A stretch of 16,570 bases of DNA, from NCBI GenBank assembly GCA_021789565.1, contig JAJYJL010000041.1:1-16570 (forward strand), written 5' to 3'. Below, piece after piece: positions 1-8,758 of the stretch. Origin of the DNA: Acidobacteriota bacterium (lineage in GTDB: Bacteria > Acidobacteriota > Terriglobia > UBA7540). Numbering within the stretch: position 1 is the first letter of the stretch; each line of letters begins with the position of its first letter. Made by a program: the position numbers and the translations under genes. The notes beneath the pieces were generated by a model. The model was given only the letters and a program-made list of their open reading frames with translations. It was not told where the DNA came from and searched no databases.

Positions 1-28
1 CCCACCCAAGGCCTAAAGTCTGCCGTAT

Positions 29-105
<77 letters not shown>

Positions 106-171
106 TCAAATCCCGGTTTTTTAAGGGTTTTTCGCGCTGAGGACTGACTCATCGTCGTGCCACTGGCACCT

Positions 172-192
172 TCGGTGGCAGATCGGTGGCAG
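172..192 (+). repeat. Tandem 10-bp repeat TCGGTGGCAG in the integrase leader
   Basis: TCGGTGGCAG occurs at 172-181 and again at 183-192, an 11-bp period of about one helical turn. A perfect inverted repeat GTGCCA-C-TGGCAC (157-169) sits just upstream. Helically phased repeats between a tRNA attachment site and an integrase gene are typical places for integrase arm-type sites or excisionase binding, but no protein can be assigned from the sequence alone. Confidence 0.6.
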
Positions 193-198
193 TTTTCT

Positions 199-240
199 TA
201 TACCCCCTTCGGGCGGCTTTATACGCCCCTCGGGCGGCGC
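199..240 (+). repeat. Two 21-bp imperfect direct repeats before the integrase gene
   Basis: Two abutting 21-bp units (199-219 and 220-240) match at 17 of 21 positions. Both begin TATAC and share TCGGGCGGC. The second contains a perfect inverted repeat CGCCC-CTC-GGGCG (224-236), and the first a near copy. The 21-bp period is two helical turns, so a protein would bind both on the same face. They end 45 bases before the integrase start and could be operator or integrase-arm sites. Confidence 0.65.
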
Positions 241-285
241 GTTTAACTCCCGTTGCCTAGACGTGACTCCAACCCAGGAGTCCCT

Positions 286-1815
286 ATGGCATCCATCACA
301 AACCGTTCTCGCTACAGCGTCTCGGTCACGCGCCGACCCGAGCTGACCCGCTCCTTCCCCCACACCGCGAAAGCCCGCGCGAACGAATACTGCGCGACGC
401 TGCGAGCTCAGGGCCTGAAGCCGAAAATACGTCAGGGCACCGATGCGTGGTTCGTGCGCATCGGCTCCGGTCGGCACCGCGCGTCCTTCTCCGCCCGCTC
501 GCTCGACGAAGCACGGCACACCGTCAATGAGATCGAGGCTCAGCGCGCTCGCGGCCTGATGATCGACTACACGGCCGCGCACAGAATCACCTTCGCCGAA
601 CTCGTGCAGCGCTACATCGATGAGGAATGTCCGCGTCACAAGGGCTGCGACGTCGAGCGCTACACCCTCAATAGCTTCCTCAACGACGCCTACGAGATCG
701 CCGGCCGGTCCCGTCCGCCGGGCCGCGAAGCCCACACCCCCCGGCGGCGCCCGCCCGCGCGCCACACGCCGCGCATCGGCCTGGAGTGGTTCTTCAAGAG
801 CCTCGCCGACGTGGTTCCAAAGGACATTGAAGGCTACATCAGCGAACGGATTGGGGAGCAGGACTATGCGCCTGCAACCGTCGACCGGGAGCTCGACCTC
901 ATCTCCCAGATCATCAACTGGGCCCGCAAGACCCTTCGGATTCATCTGCACGAATCGCCCATGTACGGCGTGCGTCGGCCCCGCTATTTCAATGAACGCG
1001 ACCGGCGGCTCTCCGCGGAAGAAGAACTCCGGCTGTTTGAAGCCCCTCGTGCCGAGGATCGTCTCCTCGCCCGCGAGCACGCGTTCGAGGCCGCACTCGC
1101 GCCCGCACGCAAGAAAGCCGAAGCGCTTCCGAACGAATCCGCCCGCAAGCGCTATCTCGCCCCCATTCGGGCCGAGATCGAGCGGACCCTCGCCGAACCG
1201 GAGGCTGTACCGTACTACGAGGCCCTGGTCACGTTCCTGCTCGAAACCGCCGCCCGCCGCAGCGAGGCACTGAAACTCACCTGGGAGAACGTGCACGGCA
1301 ACGTCGGACACCTGCCGGAGACGAAAAACGGCCGCGCCCGCGACATAGCGTTGCGCGCGAACGTTAGAGCCTTTCTCGACCAACTGCCCCGCACGCACGA
1401 GCGTGTCTTCCCGATGAGCCTCAATCAGGTGCGCAGCGCCTGGAACCGGATCTGCGCGCGCGCAGGAATTGATGATTTTCACATGCACGACCTGCGGCAC
1501 GAAGCGACCAGCCGCATCGTCGAAGTCGCCCGCCAGGCCGGCTCGCCCCTCGATGTGCACGAGCTTGCCGCGATCACCGGCCATCGAGACCTGCGCTGCC
1601 TCGCCCGATACACAAACCTGTGCATGGGGACCATGGCGATGCGCCTGGACGAGCTGTTCGAGAAAGCCCAGCAAGCCCCGGCGCGCTTCGTCCACAAGGG
1701 GCGCGTGAGACCCCCGATCCGCATTGCGCCCGGGACAAGCGCCACCATTCTGGCGTTTCCGCAGCGCGGCACCGCTCCCGGACCGGACCGAACATCCGGT
1801 AAGCGCAATGCGTGA
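286..1815 (+). CDS. Tyrosine-type site-specific integrase of a genomic island
   Basis: This DNA strand-exchange enzyme of the tyrosine recombinase (phage integrase) family would insert and excise the element at the adjacent tRNA-Pro gene. I chose ATG 286 (509 aa) because AGGAG lies at 276-280 with a 5-base spacer; an upstream in-frame TTG at 253 lacks such a site. In this numbering the catalytic set is visible: Arg324 in the ARRSEAL box, Lys347 in the beta-hairpin, His401-Asp-Leu-Arg404, His433 in the TGH motif and nucleophile Tyr442 in ARYTNL. An N-terminal arm-binding region and a core-binding region (about 100-235) precede the catalytic domain. Two additions make it longer than the usual 330-420 aa: an Arg/Pro-rich loop near 140-163 and a charged helical stretch near 250-305 inside the catalytic domain. 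The C-terminal about 55 residues are low in structure. All catalytic residues are present, so it is probably active. Confidence 0.93.
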   Translation: MASITNRSRYSVSVTRRPELTRSFPHTAKARANEYCATLRAQGLKPKIRQGTDAWFVRIGSGRHRASFSARSLDEARHTVNEIEAQRARGLMIDYTAAHRITFAELVQRYIDEECPRHKGCDVERYTLNSFLNDAYEIAGRSRPPGREAHTPRRRPPARHTPRIGLEWFFKSLADVVPKDIEGYISERIGEQDYAPATVDRELDLISQIINWARKTLRIHLHESPMYGVRRPRYFNERDRRLSAEEELRLFEAPRAEDRLLAREHAFEAALAPARKKAEALPNESARKRYLAPIRAEIERTLAEPEAVPYYEALVTFLLETAARRSEALKLTWENVHGNVGHLPETKNGRARDIALRANVRAFLDQLPRTHERVFPMSLNQVRSAWNRICARAGIDDFHMHDLRHEATSRIVEVARQAGSPLDVHELAAITGHRDLRCLARYTNLCMGTMAMRLDELFEKAQQAPARFVHKGRVRPPIRIAPGTSATILAFPQRGTAPGPDRTSGKRNA

Positions 1816-1842
1816 GCGGGAAAATATAAAACGCATCGCAAT

Positions 1843-1872
1843 ACTTCCTCAGCGATTACTGATGGAGGAAGT
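1843..1872 (+). promoter_or_regulatory. Hairpin that sequesters the ribosome binding site of the AlpA-like gene
   Basis: ACTTCCTC (1843-1850) and GAGGAAGT (1865-1872) form a perfect 8-bp inverted repeat with a 14-base loop. The Shine-Dalgarno GGAGGA (1864-1869) lies almost wholly in the right arm, only 6 bases before the ATG at 1876. In RNA the left arm acts as an anti-Shine-Dalgarno. Alternatively, the same symmetry could be a DNA operator for the AlpA-like protein itself. Confidence 0.6.
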
Positions 1873-1875
1873 TCG

Positions 1876-2136
1876 ATGATCGATTCACCCCTGCTGACCC
1901 GCGAAGACATGCTTGAGCTGCTTCGAATCCGCTCCCTGACGACCCTCGATGCGATGGTCCGGGCGGGCGAAATCCCCCCACCGCAGCGCTTTGGCGACTC
2001 GCGACGCCTCTTCTGGCACCGCGCGACGATCGATGCATTCCTCGCGGAGAAATTCGCCGTAGCCCCAACCTTGGGCGACACACCGCCCGATCCGAAACGA
2101 CGGGTTGATGCGCGAAGGGCGTCACGTGCGCAATGA
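1876..2136 (+). CDS. AlpA-family DNA-binding protein (excisionase / regulator)
   Basis: This is an 86-aa protein with an MerR-like helix-turn-helix at residues 6-60. It opens with the LLTREDMLELLRI type of helix, followed by a turn (LTTLDAMVRAGEIPPP) and the RLFWHRATIDAFLAEK wing, the standard pattern of AlpA/Xis-like regulators in P4-like islands. Known members activate or direct excision by the linked integrase or control its transcription. The C-terminal about 25 residues are basic and probably disordered. It follows the integrase by 60 bases on the same strand with a strong GGAGGA site, so co-transcription is likely. Its translation may be controlled by the hairpin at 1843-1872. The family call is firm; the choice between excisionase and transcription regulator is not. 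Confidence 0.85.
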   Translation: MIDSPLLTREDMLELLRIRSLTTLDAMVRAGEIPPPQRFGDSRRLFWHRATIDAFLAEKFAVAPTLGDTPPDPKRRVDARRASRAQ

Positions 2137-2199
2137 GCATCGCCCGCACATCGCTCACGCACGCCCTTCCGATGCCTATATCGACGGGCCACAGAGCGT

Positions 2200-4234
2200 T
2201 CAGAAGCGATTGAATTCACTTGAGAACGCATCGCTCATCCAATCGGCAACGTCGTCGTTCACCAACCAGCCATAGTGCTTTTGCACCGTTTCGGGTTTGT
2301 CATGCAGGGCCTTAGCGGCGCGAATGATGCTGCCCGAGCGCTTGAGGATCGCGGTAGCGACGATGTGGCGCATCGCGTGCGGACTGAACCCCGGTGTACC
2401 GATGAAGAAGCGGCGTGTGATCGCCATAAATCGGCGATTGAGACCCCGCCAGGGGCGGTTCTTACCCGACGGGCAGACGAACACGTAGTCGGTAGCGTCT
2501 CCGCCGAGCAGCGGCCGATACTCGCGCAAATACCGCTCCAGGTGCGGCCAGAGAGCAGGCTGCACGCGGCAGTTGTAGTCCGCATCGCGCGCAGCGCCCT
2601 CCGAGTTTTTCAGCCGCTGACGTGGAATGACGATGCGCCACCCCCCATCGGCGTCTTGCCGCAAGTCGCCAGAATTGTCCGCTCGCCACGTGAGTTCTTT
2701 GAGGTTCCGCGCACGGATCGGATTCGACGCAAGCAGCATCAGCAGCAGCAGGTCCCGACCCCATTTCGCCATCCGCCTCCCCACCGGTGACGATGCGGGC
2801 CGCCTGCATCCGCTGGACGGCATCGGCGACCGCCCCCATCGGGTTTGGCAGTTCGACGATCGAACGAATCGGCTCAAAGGGATTGCGCGACATGCTCACC
2901 TTCGGGGCAATCGCCTTTTTTGAATTCTTCACCCACTGCAGCGCAGCATTACAGTGCTGCTCCCACTCCTGATTGGTCGTAATGCCCATCTTCCTTCCAA
3001 GCGCTGGGTTTCGCGGCAAGAATCCGGTTTGCGGATGCAGGAGCATCCCAGCGAACCGCAGTGTCGTCGTGACCGCACCGCTGATCACCCCGCCGGCGCG
3101 CTCGATCCGCCACTCCAGATACTGCGAGAGCCGCTGGATATCCGTGAAGAAGCACAGCGACTGGCAGGCGACAGCGTCCAGCCCCGCCCCGCCACGTTCC
3201 GTTGAAAGTGCCAACCAACCGATGTACCCGACGACATATCTGAAGACGTTTCCGGCGGTTGGACACAAACGGTTGTTCCTCGAATCGACCCAGTCATCAG
3301 CGGCGCCGCGGGCGCTGTTAGGACCATGAAGCACCCACCTCTTACGGACACCGGCTTCAATAGGCACGGTAGACCAGACATCTGAGCCCGCGAACGTCTG
3401 TGTTTTCATCTGTATGAGCGCAGTCCATTCGGCGCGAAACGCTGCGCTCCCCTCGGACGGCTTGAGCAGATAGGGGTCCCTGCTCTGCCGCGAGAGACGC
3501 GCGCGGTATTCGTTCCGTGGCGTATCCATCTCTTTGTCTTTGCGGTCGGGCAATCGCTCGCCTGCCAGGGTGTCAAAAATCGCCCCTGGCGCGAGACCGA
3601 AGAAGCGCTCCAGTCTCTTGATATACCGGACGACATGGCGGCCTTTTGGATGGACCCCGTCGATCCAGCGACGCAAAGTCGCGATCGGAACCCCGGCCTG
3701 AAGGGCAATGGCTCTGATCGAGATCTGTTCGCCACCTGGGGTGCGACACTCTTCCATGAGACGAGTCAAGGCCGCTGAAAATGGTGGCTTTGCGCCGGCC
3801 ATGGCGGCTGACTCGCGATCCAGTACCGCCACGAGCTTTCGCCACTTTTTGAGCGCACTGGCGCGATTGGCAATCACGCGTCGGTCGGCCTTGCGCTTCA
3901 AAAGCGCCGTGGTGTGCGCGGCCAGTGCCTTCGGATACCCGAGCCGAAGGAGTCCTCCAATCGGGTCGTCTGGCTTCAGTCCGCGCTCCTCGACAAAGTG
4001 TCGCAAGGCACTCTCAAAGTTCGGCAGGGAAGCCTGTGTCGGCAGCCCGGGTTGCCCGGCCCGCTCGCGCATCACGTCAATCAACGTCGTCATCGTCAAG
4101 CATGTCATCGCCATTGCACGTCTCCGCGCCCTGCGTTGCTGCTGACGTGGTGCGCGACGCTCATGAAGTGAGCTCGGCACCAAATAATGAGAAAAGCCGC
4201 TATCTCTCTGTTTTTCCTCAGATTTTCGTTTCAT
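2200..4234 (-). pseudogene. Frameshifted second tyrosine recombinase (about 677 aa if repaired)
   Basis: Two overlapping minus-strand frames read as one protein. The upstream frame (4234 to about 2780) has an N-terminal helical region and a helix-turn-helix near residues 170-220 (ISIRAIALQAGVPIATLRRW). The downstream frame (about 2790 to 2200) carries the catalytic domain: Arg in NPIRARNLKELTW, Lys in RQRLKN, His-Ala-Met-Arg in FSPHAMRH, His in LHDKPETV and Tyr in KHYGW. Dropping one base from the run of four C on the plus strand (2779-2782) joins them without a stop. The break sits just before the first catalytic arginine, so neither half alone can be a full recombinase. The start is uncertain: ATG 4234 has GGAAG six bases upstream, but ATG 4114 has GGAG seven bases upstream and avoids an Arg/Gln-rich, AT-richer lead. 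It is convergent with the AlpA-like gene. A sequencing error or a programmed shift cannot be excluded. Confidence 0.8.
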
Positions 4235-4579
4235 GATTCACTTCCTCTCTCTGTCACGGGAGAGGTCGTGAACTTCATTAATCATCGCGGGAGCCCGTGG
4301 TTCTTCCCGGTGCTGTGTCCTAAGCTGTCAGCCAACGCAGAGCTTTTGTTGTTGTTGTGCTGCGTATAGCGACTACGAAATTAAACGCGGCGACTGCCGC
4401 TCTCTGATGCGCTGAACGCGCGCGACGTCAACCAACGGTGTTGCGCAGAGGAACGCGTGGGCATCCTGCGACGCAGCAGGATTCATCCACGCACGGCACG
4501 AGCAACGACCGAACGGTCCCACGGAGACTCAAATGGGCCTACGCATCGAGTTCCCGGAACGGCCAAACTTGAGGCCCAC
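4235..4579. promoter_or_regulatory. Divergent intergenic region, AT-richer, between recombinase and SET gene
   Basis: No convincing gene fills this 345-base gap. The first about 130 bases are clearly richer in A/T than the surroundings, including a TTG repeat (about 4347-4355), as expected of a promoter region serving both flanking genes. No promoter with good -35 and -10 boxes at correct spacing can be named with confidence; GTATAGC near 4364-4370 is the best plus-strand -10-like string. The reading frame of the SET gene stays open back to a GTG at 4457, but its GAGGAA site would be only three bases away and the stretch holds a long hairpin, so I treat it as noncoding. Confidence 0.45.
4455..4492 (+). 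repeat. Long imperfect hairpin upstream of the SET gene
   Basis: Nested inverted repeats give a 13-bp stem: GCGTGG (4455-4460) pairs with CCACGC (4487-4492), and ATCCTGC (4463-4469) pairs with GCAGGAT (4476-4482), around a 6-base loop and an internal bulge (2 against 4 bases). No T-run follows, so it is not a normal terminator. It lies about 90 bases before the SET start and could be an operator or a structured leader. Confidence 0.55.
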
Positions 4580-5215
4580 ATGAACCAGCCCAACAGCGAT
4601 CAATCGGGTGTTATCGTGAAGCTCGACGACGGGCAACGCCGACTCGTCGCCACTCGGTCATTTCAGCCCGGCGCCGAGGAATTGATCCTTCACGAACAAC
4701 CTGTCATCTGGGCATCGGAGGGCTTCTTCCCCGCCTATCGCGCATGGTTAATCGTTCGCCAGATGCTGGAAGACCCGGCGAAGCTCAGGTGGATGAAAGA
4801 AAAGGATTTCGCGGCAACACCGCAGGTATGGGATGCGGAGGATCAAACCTTTGCGCAAGAGATTCTCAGTGTCTGCGGCGTTGACCCGCAGACCACACAG
4901 ACGCTCTATTTTTCAGTCGCAACGAACCACATGGCGTTCTGGGACGAGACCGGAAGAAAGGCAGGTTCCGGACTGTTCGAGACCCTCTGCTTCACGAATC
5001 ACTCCTGCGCGCCCAACGCCGAGGTCACGTCGATTGTCGGCCGGCGCGGGACAGCTCTGCGTGCGATCAGGGCGATCACACCCGGCGCGGAAATCACGTG
5101 GGATTATTTTTCACCCAACGATTTTTCCATGCTCCCGTTTGCGGATCGACAACAATTCATCCAGGAGACGTACGGCTTCCGGTGCCACTGCGTTCGATGC
5201 CGACGCCGCTTGTAG
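4580..5215 (+). CDS. SET-domain protein (SMYD-like putative lysine methyltransferase)
   Basis: This 211-aa protein has the hallmarks of the SET fold, which transfers methyl from S-adenosylmethionine to protein lysines. Visible are FTNHSCAPNAEV (Asn140-His-Ser-Cys143), the cofactor and active-site core; ITPGAEITWDYF, with Tyr176 in the position of the catalytic tyrosine; and a C-terminal FRCHCVRC cluster (Cys202, Cys204, Cys207). With Cys143 this cluster would form the post-SET zinc site seen in SMYD and MLL enzymes. The N-terminal half holds the SET-N strand (ATRSFQPGAEELILHEQPV) and a helical insert. No MYND finger is present. I chose ATG 4580 because GAGG lies five bases upstream and the SET fold begins right after it. 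It stands alone, between a recombinase pseudogene and the convergent hsdR. The substrate is unknown; a chromatin-like or island-encoded protein is only a guess. Confidence 0.85.
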   Translation: MNQPNSDQSGVIVKLDDGQRRLVATRSFQPGAEELILHEQPVIWASEGFFPAYRAWLIVRQMLEDPAKLRWMKEKDFAATPQVWDAEDQTFAQEILSVCGVDPQTTQTLYFSVATNHMAFWDETGRKAGSGLFETLCFTNHSCAPNAEVTSIVGRRGTALRAIRAITPGAEITWDYFSPNDFSMLPFADRQQFIQETYGFRCHCVRCRRRL

Positions 5216-5341
5216 GGTTTCTAAGTATGGGCTCGAATGGGTTCTGTCAATTTCTGCTCTGCGATCGCCCATCTTCCGCGCCAAGCGATCGAGCCGATTC
5301 GCCCACTCAGGGCATCTCGCATGCCACCGAAGCACCTGGCA
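5216..5341. other. Convergent gap between the SET gene and hsdR
   Basis: No gene is seen in these 126 bases. TGGG-CT-CGAAT (5228-5238) can pair with ATTCG-CCCA (5297-5305) if two bases bulge out, which could mark a weak bidirectional stop. No T-run is present, so no terminator is called with confidence. Confidence 0.3.
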
Positions 5342-8300
5342 CTATGCCGCGGTCGCGGCCTGGCGCACCTGCTCGATTGCGGCAAGCAGCTCGTCCACCT
5401 GCTCCGAGCTGAAAAGTTCATCCGGTCCGCGTGGCGTCAAATCGGTGAACGGGGATTCGTACAGCATGGCCGCGTCCAGGATCCCGTGTTCAGTCAGATG
5501 GTCCACGATGAGGTTCACGAACTCGATCTGGTTGGCACTGAGCGCCTTGCCGCTGAGAAACCCGGCCATTGCTCCTTTTGCTGCTTGGCGATCGAGGCCG
5601 ATCAGGGAGCGCACAAATAGCCCCAACCCGTGCGATTCCTCGGTGGCACGCTGAATGTCCTCCGGGGCTCCGACGCCACTCTCGGCGAGGATGCGTTGAA
5701 GCTCGCCGAGATCAGCAGCCGTCAATGCTTTGTTCATCCGAAGCTTACGAATCGAAATGTGGTCCTGATGTGTATGCAGGAACGCCTGCGCTTTGGCTCG
5801 GAATTTCGTGTAATTCGTGGCTTCCCCAAAACCCGGCAATTCTACCGCCGTCTCGCCGCCCATCTCGTCCTCGAAGTCGGTATAGATCGGTCTTCGTTTT
5901 TGCTTCTCGATGAGTTTGATGAGGTCACGCAGACGCCGGCGCATGCCTTCCAGCATCGCGACGGTAACGTCCTGCCACCACTCGTCGGTTTGCACATCCT
6001 GGATCAGTACCATCTGATCGCGCACCATCGGAATCGCCGACTTCTCCTCCAGCAGACCGGCGAGGTCCTTGACTTGGTCCCGCAGGCGAACAAACCCGGG
6101 TTCTGAGCGAAGCATCGCGAGCTCAAGATTCAGCACAAGGAGGTCGAAACGCTTCGCTTCCTCGTTCTCTGGATCAAGTTCTGACGGCAGTCCGGCCACT
6201 TCGTGCGACAGCTCCGCGAGCGCTTCCGGGGGCAAGACCGCCCACGCCTCGGGCTTGGCGTACTTTTCGACGAGACGCCGATGCGGTCGCACCACGAAGT
6301 TGTCGAGGTTCATCGCTGCCGTCTCCCGCTGCAGCAACCCGGCCTGCAGGCGACGCACGTCCTCGTTCGTCTTTGGGTCTCCGTAGGCTTCCGCAGCTTC
6401 CTGGACAACCCGGCCCTCTACCTCACCGGAGCTCCGATGGTCGAGTTCCCCAATCAGCTCCAGGCGTGTTTTGAACAACCGCTTGCCGAGCGAATCACCG
6501 ACTGCACCCTCGGTGGCAGGAATGTTCTGGCTGAAGTACTCCAGGTTCTGGCAGTAGTCGAAAACGCAGAAGAATTCCTTGTCCTGTCCGGGTCCGAACA
6601 GATCCGCGCACAGCCGTGTACCCCGGCCGAGCATCTGCCAGAATTTTGTCTTCGAGCGCACCAACTTGAAGAACACCAGGTTCACAACTTCCGGGATGTC
6701 GATGCCAGTGTCCAGCATGTCCACCGAAATGGCGATGTGCGGAACCTTGTCTTTGGCCGAAAAGTTGTCAATCAGACTCTGCGCATACTCGGTCTTGAAC
6801 GTGATGACGCGCGCGAATTCACCCTTGTAGTGCGGGTAATTGGCGTTGAAGCGCTCAGCAATGAACTCCGCGTGGTGCTGGTTCTTGGCAAACAGAATGG
6901 TCTTGCCGAGCCGGTCGCCGCCCGCCACCGTCAGACCTTGCGTCATCAGGTGCTCCAGCACTTTGTCTACGGTGTCTTTGTTGAAAAGCCATTTATTGAC
7001 GGCCTCAGCTTCGACACGATTGGGCACATTTCCATCGTCGTCCCACTCAAGCGCGTCCCATTGGTCCTTGTCCTCTTCGGACAAGTCGTCGTATTTAATT
7101 CCTTCGCGCTGAAATTTGAGCGGTACCGATACTGCCTTGGGCGGCACGAGAAAGCCGTCCCGCACCGCCTCGTCGAGCCCGTAAGCGTCGGTCGGCACAC
7201 CGTTTTCGAGATCGAACAGGCTGTAGGTGTTGCGGTCCACCTCGTCCTTGGGAGTAGCCGTAAGACCGACGAGTAGTGAGTCGAAGTAGTCGAAGATTGC
7301 GCGGTATTTCTGAAAAACGGAGCGGTGGGCCTCGTCGATGATCACAAGATCGAAATGCCCGACGCCGAAGCGGCGCTGCCCGTCCCGAGTTTCATCAATG
7401 AGGCCCATCATCGTCGGGTAAGTGGAAACGAAGACCCGCCCCTCAGCGTCCTTCTCGGCGACCAGGTTCACAGGCGACGCATCGGGCAGGTGGCGCTTGA
7501 AGGCGGTGACCGCCTGGTTCACGAGTGCGACGCGATCCGCCAGGAACAGCACGCGCTTGACCCAGTTGCAGCGCATCAGCAAATCGCACAGTGCGATCAC
7601 CGTACGTGTCTTGCCGGCACCCGTGGCCATGACCACCAGCGCCTTGCGGTCGTGGTCGCGCTCGAAGGCCTCGGCGATACGTCGGATGGCGCGCGTCTGG
7701 TAGTAGCGCTCGACGATAGCCGAATTGATCTCCGCTTCCGCCAGCAGTTTGCGCGTACTGCGCCGCTGGATCGCCAGCTGGAGCTCCGCCTTCGTGTAGA
7801 AGCCCTGTACCGCGCGCGGCGGGTAATGTGAGTCGTCCCAGAGCCAGTGCTCGTAGCCGTTTGAATAGAAAATCAACGGGCGCTGGTCAAATTGGCGCTC
7901 CAGGCAATCAGCGTAGAGCTTCGCCTGCTGCTGACCGACGCGCGCGTCGCGCCGAGTGCGCTTGGCTTCAACGAGCCCCAGCGGCTTGCCGTCGTCGCCC
8001 CAGAGCACGTAGTCGACATAGCCGACGCCCTTCTGATTGGGCATCCCGCTGACCTCGAACTCACGGTCCCGCGGCTGATCGAGCGGCCAGCCGGCCTCCT
8101 TCAAGAGTAGGTCAATGAAGTAGTCGCGAGTCTCAGCCTCGGAGTAGTCGTGCGTGTCCGGCTGCGCCGCTGCCGCCTGCTTGGCCGCTGTCACTTCAGC
8201 ACGCAAACGTTTCAGTTCGTCGTCTAGGGCAGACTTATCGGCCAGCAACGCGGCGAGGCTTTCATCGCGTTCACGCAAGTTGGCTTCAAGTTTTTGCAGC

Positions 8301-8758
8301 TGCTCTGTCGTCTGCCCGCGAACGGGTGTCGCCTTCGGCAGCGCGCTCGCATTGAACGCCAGACCCGGCGACGGCCTTGCAGTGCGACCGTAGGTACGCG
8401 CGAGCCAGTACGTCACGTGGAACAACTCGCGCAGCGCCACGACCGCATCGTCTAGCGGAATCGCCCGATGCCCATGCACAGCGCGGTTGCCCAGGGTGTT
8501 GATAACCCGCGCTTTGCTGAACACGGCTTCGCCGGCGGCTTGCTTGAAGCTCGGCTCGTGGATCAGCGCCGACAGGTTGTCCTGGTACGGCATCTTCAGC
8601 GTTGCATCGTGCTTGTAGGCCCAGCCCACCGCGAGTTCGAGCGCTCGCCGTGCATAGAAGCACGCCGTGCGTGGATCCGCATGAACGGCGCTTTCGGCCC
8701 GTACGGCCGAGTCATAGACCACAGACCACTCCGATTGCAGAAATGCGAACTGACTCAC
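5342..8758 (-). CDS. hsdR: Type I restriction enzyme R subunit (HsdR)
   Basis: This 1138-aa motor and nuclease subunit joins HsdM and HsdS to translocate and cut DNA lacking the host methylation. Domains in order: a DUF4145-type N-terminal region (about 1-130); a coiled-coil linker (about 148-195); a PD-(D/E)xK nuclease with Asp249 and Glu264-Ala-Lys266; a superfamily 2 helicase motor with Walker A ATGAGKT (378-384), DEAH (475-478), TAT (500-502) and motif VI QMLGRGTRL (708-716); and a long helical C-terminal part resembling the EcoEI R C-terminal domain, which docks on the methylase. All catalytic residues are present and the length is normal for the family. The start is GTG 8758, which overlaps the fic stop by four bases (GTGA), so its translation is coupled to fic. 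hsdR is the last gene of the locus and thus the farthest from the hsdM promoter, an order that would let methylation precede restriction. Confidence 0.96.
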   Translation of the reverse strand: MSQFAFLQSEWSVVYDSAVRAESAVHADPRTACFYARRALELAVGWAYKHDATLKMPYQDNLSALIHEPSFKQAAGEAVFSKARVINTLGNRAVHGHRAIPLDDAVVALRELFHVTYWLARTYGRTARPSPGLAFNASALPKATPVRGQTTEQLQKLEANLRERDESLAALLADKSALDDELKRLRAEVTAAKQAAAAQPDTHDYSEAETRDYFIDLLLKEAGWPLDQPRDREFEVSGMPNQKGVGYVDYVLWGDDGKPLGLVEAKRTRRDARVGQQQAKLYADCLERQFDQRPLIFYSNGYEHWLWDDSHYPPRAVQGFYTKAELQLAIQRRSTRKLLAEAEINSAIVERYYQTRAIRRIAEAFERDHDRKALVVMATGAGKTRTVIALCDLLMRCNWVKRVLFLADRVALVNQAVTAFKRHLPDASPVNLVAEKDAEGRVFVSTYPTMMGLIDETRDGQRRFGVGHFDLVIIDEAHRSVFQKYRAIFDYFDSLLVGLTATPKDEVDRNTYSLFDLENGVPTDAYGLDEAVRDGFLVPPKAVSVPLKFQREGIKYDDLSEEDKDQWDALEWDDDGNVPNRVEAEAVNKWLFNKDTVDKVLEHLMTQGLTVAGGDRLGKTILFAKNQHHAEFIAERFNANYPHYKGEFARVITFKTEYAQSLIDNFSAKDKVPHIAISVDMLDTGIDIPEVVNLVFFKLVRSKTKFWQMLGRGTRLCADLFGPGQDKEFFCVFDYCQNLEYFSQNIPATEGAVGDSLGKRLFKTRLELIGELDHRSSGEVEGRVVQEAAEAYGDPKTNEDVRRLQAGLLQRETAAMNLDNFVVRPHRRLVEKYAKPEAWAVLPPEALAELSHEVAGLPSELDPENEEAKRFDLLVLNLELAMLRSEPGFVRLRDQVKDLAGLLEEKSAIPMVRDQMVLIQDVQTDEWWQDVTVAMLEGMRRRLRDLIKLIEKQKRRPIYTDFEDEMGGETAVELPGFGEATNYTKFRAKAQAFLHTHQDHISIRKLRMNKALTAADLGELQRILAESGVGAPEDIQRATEESHGLGLFVRSLIGLDRQAAKGAMAGFLSGKALSANQIEFVNLIVDHLTEHGILDAAMLYESPFTDLTPRGPDELFSSEQVDELLAAIEQVRQAATAA

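Noticed and set aside
121..1836. Long minus-strand open frame opposite the integrase
   Set aside because: The plus-strand frame encodes a complete recombinase with all catalytic residues. The antisense frame shows no domain and is the expected shadow in high-GC DNA.
1479..2231. Minus-strand open frame across the int-alpA junction
   Set aside because: It is antisense to two well-supported genes, with no motif; Arg/Ser-rich composition typical of a shadow frame.
4457..4579. N-terminal extension of the SET protein from GTG 4457
   Set aside because: The ribosome site would be too close, the extension is Arg/Thr-rich without fold, and it covers a long hairpin. ATG 4580 has a better-spaced GAGG.
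6203..7276. Plus-strand open frame of 357 codons inside hsdR
   Set aside because: It lies wholly antisense to the helicase domain of hsdR and has no recognisable motif.
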